64,000 bases of DNA from Gilliamella sp. wkB112 (GTDB lineage Bacteria > Pseudomonadota > Gammaproteobacteria > Enterobacterales > Orbaceae). The stretch is taken from assembly GCF_001690685.1 (NCBI RefSeq), contig NZ_LZGL01000013.1, positions 62,001 to 126,000 of the forward strand, read 5' to 3'. This document shows positions 58,819-64,000 of the stretch, piece after piece; position 1 is the first letter of the stretch, and each line of letters opens with the position of its first letter. A model generated the notes under the pieces. It was given only the letters and a program-made list of their open reading frames with translations, had not been told where the DNA came from and made no database searches. A program made the translations under genes and the position numbers.

Positions 58819-59019
58819 TTACTCTTTAGGCTCAGACATATCATCAATTTTATCTTGTGATTGATGAATTTTGTTGTAAATCTCTTCCCTATGAATAGAA
58901 ACTTCCTTAGGTGCATTAATACCAATTCTGACTTGATTACCTTTCACGCCTAAAATGGTAATAACAACATCGTCACCAATAATAAGTGTTTCACCTACTC
59001 TCCTAGTTAAAATTAACAT
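58819..59019 (-). CDS. csrA: Carbon storage regulator CsrA
   Basis: 66 residues. The start [20 protein letters not shown], with R6 as an RNA contact, and the [21 protein letters not shown] core with the second RNA-binding face (R44 region) are conserved. It is a post-transcriptional regulator of carbon metabolism and motility binding GGA motifs. AGGAGATC precedes the ATG. Position between alaS and the serV-like tRNA matches E. coli. Confidence 0.97.
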   Translation of the reverse strand: MLILTRRVGETLIIGDDVVITILGVKGNQVRIGINAPKEVSIHREEIYNKIHQSQDKIDDMSEPKE

Positions 59020-59148
59020 TAGATCTCCTACTCTCAGTTATTTATATATCCAAACAATTTTAAGATATAGCTTCGTCAGCCCCCCATCAACAAGATAGAA
59101 AGACGGAATTTTACAGAGTACGCTTATAAGATAAATAAGCATATCTGG

Positions 59149-61782
59149 CTAACTTGCTTGTAATTTATTACTGATTTCCTTTTTCACAGAAGATAACGCT
59201 TCTGGTAACGCCGAAAGATCCATTCCACCTGCTTGGGCAAAATCAGGCCGCCCACCGCCTTTACCACCTATTTTTAACGCTAATTGAGAAACTAATTCGC
59301 CAGCTTTAACAAGATGAATTAAATCATTTGTTACACCAGCTGCTAAATTGATTTTGCCATCATTGACAGCAGCTAAAATAATGACGCCAGTTTTTAATTG
59401 ATTTTTAAGATCATCAATCATCGTTCGTAATAATTTAGCTTCGACGTTATCAAGTTTAGCAATTAGTATATTATTATTATTAATTTTTTCGCATTGATTG
59501 AGCAACTGTGCACTTTGTTGACTAGCTTGTTGTGCTTTTAATTGCTCGATTGTTTTTTCTAACAATTTAGTTTGTTCAAGTAGTTGCTCAATACGAGCTA
59601 GTACTGTTGTTTTATCACTTTTAATCAATGTTTCTACTTGATTTAATAAATTGGACTCATGATGAATATATTCCATTGCATTTTGTCCAGTTGTAGCCTC
59701 GATACGACGTATTCCTGAAGCAATACTTGATTCAGAAGTGATTTTGAATAAACCGATATCGCCAGTTCTATCTACATGGGTACCACCACACAATTCGATT
59801 GAAAAATCGCCCATAGTTAGTACACGAACAATATCTTCATATTTCTCGCCAAATAACGCCATTGCTCCTTTGTTTTTAGCTTCATCTATTGGCATAAGTT
59901 CAATGTCAACAGCAAGATTACGACGTATTTGTTGGTTAACAAGATTTTCTATTTCTATAATCTGTTCTGGTGTAATAGCTTGAGTATGTGAAAAGTCAAA
60001 ACGAAGATAGCTTTCATTTACCAATGAACCTTTTTGATGAACATGATTACCTAAAATGTGCTGTAAAGCAGCTTGTAATAAGTGCGTTGCCGAATGATTA
60101 CGGCGAATGCGTTCGCGTAACTCGACATTAATTGCAGCGGTTACAATATCACCAACTTTTAAAGACCCTTTAATTATCTGTCCTAAGTGACCAATGCTTT
60201 TGCCATATTTTTTGCTATCCGTAACATCAAACTCAAAATCTGCTGCTGTTAATAGACCTGTGTCACCAACTTGTCCACCTGATTCACCATAAAATGGCGT
60301 TTTATCTAAAATAATAATAGCGTTGTCACCAGCATGAATATTATCAATTTTTTGACCATTTTTAAATATTGCTATTACTTTAGCTGATAATTCTGTTGTT
60401 TGATAACCTAAGAATTCGGTTTTATCATCTAATTTGATAACATTACTATAATCGACGTTAAATGAACTGGATTCACGTGCACGTTTGCGTTGTTCCTCCA
60501 TGCATTTGTCAAAGCCAGCTTCATCAATAATAATATTTTTTTCACGGCATACATCAGCAGTTAAGTCTAGAGGGAATCCATAAGTATCGTATAGTTTAAA
60601 CGCTACATCACCAGGTAAAACTTTACCTGTTAGCTTAGTTAGTTCTTGATCTAATAAAGATAACCCACGTTCTAACGTTTTTAAAAATTGTTCTTCTTCA
60701 ATTTTAAGAGTGTCTTCAACCAACTTACGGTTATTATTTAATTCAATTGCTGCGCTATCCATTACCTCAATTAATGGTTTAACCAGCTTGTAAAAAAAGA
60801 TACCTTTAGCACCAAGCATATGCCCATGACGTACTGCTCTTCTGATAATACGGCGTAGTACGTAACCCCGACCTTCGTTGGAAGGTAATACGCCATCAGA
60901 AATTAAAAATGCACAAGAACGAATATGATCAGCAATCACTCGTAATGATTTACTTTCTAAATCGTTAGTATTAATAATATCTGCAGCATCTTTTATTAAC
61001 TTCTTAAATAAATCTATTTCATAATTAGAATTAACATGTTGTAGCACTGCAGCAATTCGTTCAAGTCCCATGCCGGTATCAACCGATGGTTTAGGTAATG
61101 GCTCCATAGTACCATCTGGATGACGATTAAATTGCATAAACACGATGTTCCAAATTTCTATAAATCGATCGCCATCTTCTTCAGCACTACCTGGAGGTCC
61201 ACCCCAAATATGATCGCCATGGTCATAGAAAATTTCTGTACAAGGGCCACACGGTCCGGTATCACCCATTTGCCAAAAATTATCCGATGCGTATGGCGCT
61301 CCTTTATTATCGCCAATGCGTACTATACGTTCTTTTGGAATACCAATTTCTTTTTCCCAAATAGTATATGCTTCGTCATCGGATTCATATACAGTTACCG
61401 TAAGTTTATCTTTTGGGAGATTAAACCATTGTTTACTTGTAAGTAATTCCCAAGCAAAATGAATCGCATCATGTTTAAAGTAATCACCAAAACTAAAATT
61501 GCCTAGCATTTCAAAAAAAGTATGATGTCGAGCCGTGTAGCCAACATTATCTAGATCATTATGTTTACCACCTGCGCGGACACAACGTTGTGAAGTTGTA
61601 GCCCTAGTATAAGAGCGTTTATCAATACCAAGAAATACATCTTTAAACTGATTCATTCCCGCATTAGTAAATAATAGCGTTGGATCGTTATGTGGAACGA
61701 GAGAACTACTCGCAACAATTTCGTGTCCTTTGCTATGGAAAAAGTCAAGAAAGTTTTGACGAATTTCTGCAGTGCTTTTCAT
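59149..61782 (-). CDS. alaS: Alanyl-tRNA synthetase
   Basis: 877 residues. N-terminal class II catalytic core ([35 protein letters not shown] zinc region; [12 protein letters not shown]), then the editing domain with zinc-binding [11 protein letters not shown] and CGGTHV, and the C-terminal C-Ala domain ending in [15 protein letters not shown]. Length nearly equals E. coli AlaS (876). The 203-base gap before recX has no clear feature. Confidence 0.98.
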   Translation of the reverse strand: MKSTAEIRQNFLDFFHSKGHEIVASSSLVPHNDPTLLFTNAGMNQFKDVFLGIDKRSYTRATTSQRCVRAGGKHNDLDNVGYTARHHTFFEMLGNFSFGDYFKHDAIHFAWELLTSKQWFNLPKDKLTVTVYESDDEAYTIWEKEIGIPKERIVRIGDNKGAPYASDNFWQMGDTGPCGPCTEIFYDHGDHIWGGPPGSAEEDGDRFIEIWNIVFMQFNRHPDGTMEPLPKPSVDTGMGLERIAAVLQHVNSNYEIDLFKKLIKDAADIINTNDLESKSLRVIADHIRSCAFLISDGVLPSNEGRGYVLRRIIRRAVRHGHMLGAKGIFFYKLVKPLIEVMDSAAIELNNNRKLVEDTLKIEEEQFLKTLERGLSLLDQELTKLTGKVLPGDVAFKLYDTYGFPLDLTADVCREKNIIIDEAGFDKCMEEQRKRARESSSFNVDYSNVIKLDDKTEFLGYQTTELSAKVIAIFKNGQKIDNIHAGDNAIIILDKTPFYGESGGQVGDTGLLTAADFEFDVTDSKKYGKSIGHLGQIIKGSLKVGDIVTAAINVELRERIRRNHSATHLLQAALQHILGNHVHQKGSLVNESYLRFDFSHTQAITPEQIIEIENLVNQQIRRNLAVDIELMPIDEAKNKGAMALFGEKYEDIVRVLTMGDFSIELCGGTHVDRTGDIGLFKITSESSIASGIRRIEATTGQNAMEYIHHESNLLNQVETLIKSDKTTVLARIEQLLEQTKLLEKTIEQLKAQQASQQSAQLLNQCEKINNNNILIAKLDNVEAKLLRTMIDDLKNQLKTGVIILAAVNDGKINLAAGVTNDLIHLVKAGELVSQLALKIGGKGGGRPDFAQAGGMDLSALPEALSSVKKEISNKLQAS

Positions 61783-61985
61783 TTATGCTTCCAAATAAAA
61801 TGATAAATTTTTAAACATAGTAATATACCTGTTACAACTTAAGTTGAAAAGTAAATATTATCTTATACGGCAGTGAATCAAGCTAGTATTACAAGTGAAT
61901 AAAGGAAAAAATAAAATGAATTAGTGAGCTTTATTCGTAAAAGGATATAGTTTTATATTGTCCGTATTCTAAATAGTATATAGAG

Positions 61986-62486
61986 TTAAGTCAATAAATA
62001 GTAGACAGTTTTTATATCATCTTGTGTATAACCTCTAGTAATTAAAAATTGCATTCCTTTTAACTGTTGTTGTTTATTTTTAGGATCAAATTGTTTAAAT
62101 TTTTTTATTAATTGCCTAGAAGCTATATTTGACCAATTTATACTCGACTGTTGTAATAATGTATGAGTTAAATTGTTTGCTAAACCTCGTTTTTTTAATT
62201 CTGCAGAGATTTTATATTTACCATAACCTTTATTGGCGCGCATGATAATATATTTTTCAATAAATTCGGCATCATTTACCCAATTTTTACTTATACAATA
62301 CTCGATGACTTGATGTATTTTGAGTTTAAGTTGGTTTAATTGATCAGGATATTCATCTTCAGAACACTTTATTTTTTTGCTGAAAAATAAAGTTATTTTT
62401 TGAGTTAATTCATACGATGAATGATCACGCTGTGCAAGTAGTTGCACAGCTTTATTTAGGATAACTTGGTTAAGTGTTTCATCCAT
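61986..62486 (-). CDS. recX: RecA regulator RecX
   Basis: 166 residues of three RecX helical repeats. Recognisable segments are LLAQRDHSSYELTQKI at the start and YIIMRANKGYGKYKISAELK followed by KRGL in the middle. It modulates RecA filaments. It starts two bases after the recA stop, so it is coexpressed under the SOS box. Confidence 0.9.
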   Translation of the reverse strand: MDETLNQVILNKAVQLLAQRDHSSYELTQKITLFFSKKIKCSEDEYPDQLNQLKLKIHQVIEYCISKNWVNDAEFIEKYIIMRANKGYGKYKISAELKKRGLANNLTHTLLQQSSINWSNIASRQLIKKFKQFDPKNKQQQLKGMQFLITRGYTQDDIKTVYYLLT

Positions 62487-62488
62487 AC

Positions 62489-63541
62489 TTAAAAACTATC
62501 ATTTTCGTCCGATTCTGATGATGTATCTTCCTCATCAGCAGTAAAAACAGCTGGACTATTTAATAGTAAATCACGTAATTTTGTTTCAAGTTCTTTAGCT
62601 ACTTCAGAGTGTTCTTGTAAATATTTAATCGCGTTGGCTTTACCTTGACCAACTTTTTCGCCATTATAGCTATACCAAGCTCCGGCTTTATCGACTAATT
62701 TGTGTTTAACACCTAAATCAATCAATTCGCCTTCTTTTGAGATACCGCAACCATAAAGAATTTGAAATTCAGCTTGTCTGAATGGTGCTGCAACTTTATT
62801 TTTAACTACTTTCACCCGAGTATCACTACCAATAACATCTTCACCTTCTTTTACGGCACCTGTTCTACGGATGTCTAAACGCACTGAGGCATAGAATTTA
62901 AGAGCATTACCACCAGTTGTAGTTTCCGGATTACCAAACATTACCCCTATCTTCATACGAATTTGGTTGATAAAGACAACTAAACAGTTAGCATTTTTAA
63001 TATTAGCAGTAAGTTTACGTAAAGCTTGTGACATTAGTCGGGCTTGTAGTCCCATATGAGAATCACCCATTTCGCCTTCTATCTCGGCTTTTGGTGTTAG
63101 TGCTGCAACGGAATCGACAATAATCACATCAACAGCTCCAGAGCGAACTAAAGCATCACAAATTTCTAGCGCTTGTTCACCGGTATCAGGTTGCGAAACC
63201 AATAAGTCATCAACTTTTACGCCTAACTTAGCCGCATAAATAGGATCTAATGCATGTTCAGCATCAATAAATGCACAAGTTTTCCCTTCTTTTTGTGCTT
63301 GGGCAATAACTGATAGAGTTAGTGTAGTTTTACCGGATGATTCAGGTCCGAAAATTTCAACAATTCGGCCCATTGGTAAGCCACCGATACCCAATGCAAT
63401 ATCTAACCCCAAAGAACCTGTAGAAACTGCATCAACATCAAGCGTTTGGGTATCACCTAAACGCATAATTGAACCTTTACCAAATTGTTTTTCAATCTGG
63501 CTCAATGCGGCCGAAAGTGCACGTTGTTTGTTTTCGTTCAT
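62489..63541 (-). CDS. recA: Recombinase RecA
   Basis: 350 residues. Walker A GPESSGKT at 65-72, Walker [11 protein letters not shown] near 140, loop L1 [20 protein letters not shown] in part and L2 [20 protein letters not shown] in part, with an acidic C-terminal tail ([15 protein letters not shown]). I set the start at the ATG in [20 protein letters not shown]; a longer frame to 63580 would run into the operator. A perfect LexA box lies upstream. Confidence 0.98.
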   Translation of the reverse strand: MNENKQRALSAALSQIEKQFGKGSIMRLGDTQTLDVDAVSTGSLGLDIALGIGGLPMGRIVEIFGPESSGKTTLTLSVIAQAQKEGKTCAFIDAEHALDPIYAAKLGVKVDDLLVSQPDTGEQALEICDALVRSGAVDVIIVDSVAALTPKAEIEGEMGDSHMGLQARLMSQALRKLTANIKNANCLVVFINQIRMKIGVMFGNPETTTGGNALKFYASVRLDIRRTGAVKEGEDVIGSDTRVKVVKNKVAAPFRQAEFQILYGCGISKEGELIDLGVKHKLVDKAGAWYSYNGEKVGQGKANAIKYLQEHSEVAKELETKLRDLLLNSPAVFTADEEDTSSESDENDSF

Positions 63542-63582
63542 ATAATAAAATTCCAATGTGTTAGGATAATAGCTGTACATTA

Positions 63583-63602
63583 TACTGTATTGTTATACAG
63601 TA
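63583..63602 (-). promoter_or_regulatory. SOS (LexA) box of recA
   Basis: TACTGT, eight bases, ACAGTA: symmetrical at every conserved position (CTGT 63585-63588, ACAG 63597-63600). It lies 42-61 bases before the recA start, as expected for LexA repression. Confidence 0.95.
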
Positions 63603-64000
63603 TCAAGTTTTTTTTATATTGGTTGATAATTCTGAGAATTATGGGAAGTGATTCGTAATTTTTAATTAATTTATACCATCTATTTCATTGATTAGCACAA
63701 TAAATCAAACTGTTAAATAGTGGCTAAACATTAAAATTCAAGGTTAAATTAGTATGAATTATTTTTTTACTAAAACCATAATCAATATTAACCAATTGAT
63801 TAATTATAATATTTATATAAGCTATATGGCTAGCTTGTCAATATTAGCACAGCAATTAAAGTAAGGTATTATTCCATTTTGATAAGGGTAAAATACCATG
63901 GTATTAGCTAGGTAATACTTTCCTAAAAAAATGCCATTTGTTATGATAAACAGCAAGATTTTTAACTATAAAAAGCTATTGATACATTAGACTAAACTAA
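63603..64000. other. Non-coding end of the window
   Basis: About 400 bases with no convincing gene. It contains the 17-bp palindrome ATAATTCT-G-AGAATTAT (63626-63642) and GTATTA / TAATAC (63901-63918). Nothing else is interpretable, and the upstream neighbour of recA lies beyond the window. Confidence 0.5.

Noticed and set aside
58298-58829. Plus-strand frames across the tRNA cluster with repeated GIRTPDR / GFEPLTARF text
   Set aside because: These are the well-known false translations of antisense tRNA sequence; the tRNAs explain them completely.
63754-63864. 36-codon frame upstream of recA
   Set aside because: Asn/Ile-rich AT translation with no ribosome site and no family.

Overview
The window is a chromosomal segment of an AT-rich gammaproteobacterium. 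Proteins such as MurC, FtsZ, PflB, SerS and RecA look close to Enterobacterales. The low G+C, a PTS-rich and fermentative gene set, and separated E. coli-type gene blocks suggest Orbaceae (Gilliamella/Frischella/Orbus-like gut bacteria). That placement is an inference from composition and protein resemblance, not from a search.

Layout. 1-3.2 kb: end of a threonine operon (thrA partial, thrB, thrC). 3.2-7.6 kb: a small secreted orphan, nrdR-ribD, then a DeoR-type regulator with a PfkB sugar kinase behind a CRP site. 7.8-12.9 kb: hemW (minus), hexose-6-P mutarotase, rplY and zwf-pgl. 13.1-31.2 kb: a complete dcw cell-division and peptidoglycan cluster in canonical order (mraZ to lpxC), headed by a three-repeat MraZ box. 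31.2-38.3 kb: an accessory stretch with yfbR, a DUF799-like gene lacking its signal peptide, 42-bp tandem repeats, a GC-rich structured leader, an agaBCDF galactosamine-type PTS, degraded gene relics, an orphan lipoprotein and a WaaY-like LPS kinase. 38.7-46.4 kb: a CRP- and GntR-controlled polyol or ketose utilisation cluster (GntR regulator, class II aldolase, Gat-type PTS A-B-C, FGGY kinase, GatD-like dehydrogenase, small membrane protein, histidine phosphatase). 46.5-51.4 kb: yhbQ, srkA, engB, argD (with two ARG boxes), yggX and mltC. 51.6-55.9 kb: focA-pflB and pflA. 55.9-64 kb: a RarD-like exporter, serS, four tRNAs (Arg-UCG, Arg-ACG twice, Ser-GCU), csrA, alaS, recX and recA with a perfect SOS box. 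The last block repeats the E. coli order recA-recX-alaS-csrA-serV-arg tRNAs.

The genes describe a fermentative, sugar-importing bacterium. Two PTS systems feed phosphorylated amino sugar or polyol into a ketose-phosphate and aldolase route, Zwf-Pgl gives the oxidative pentose phosphate branch, and FocA/PflB/PflA do mixed-acid fermentation. The points most worth a second look are the structured leader and tandem repeats before agaBCDF, the two mutually exclusive perfect hairpins between argD and engB, the UCG arginine tRNA, and the FGGY-kinase polyol cluster. I saw no CRISPR array, prophage or intact insertion sequence.
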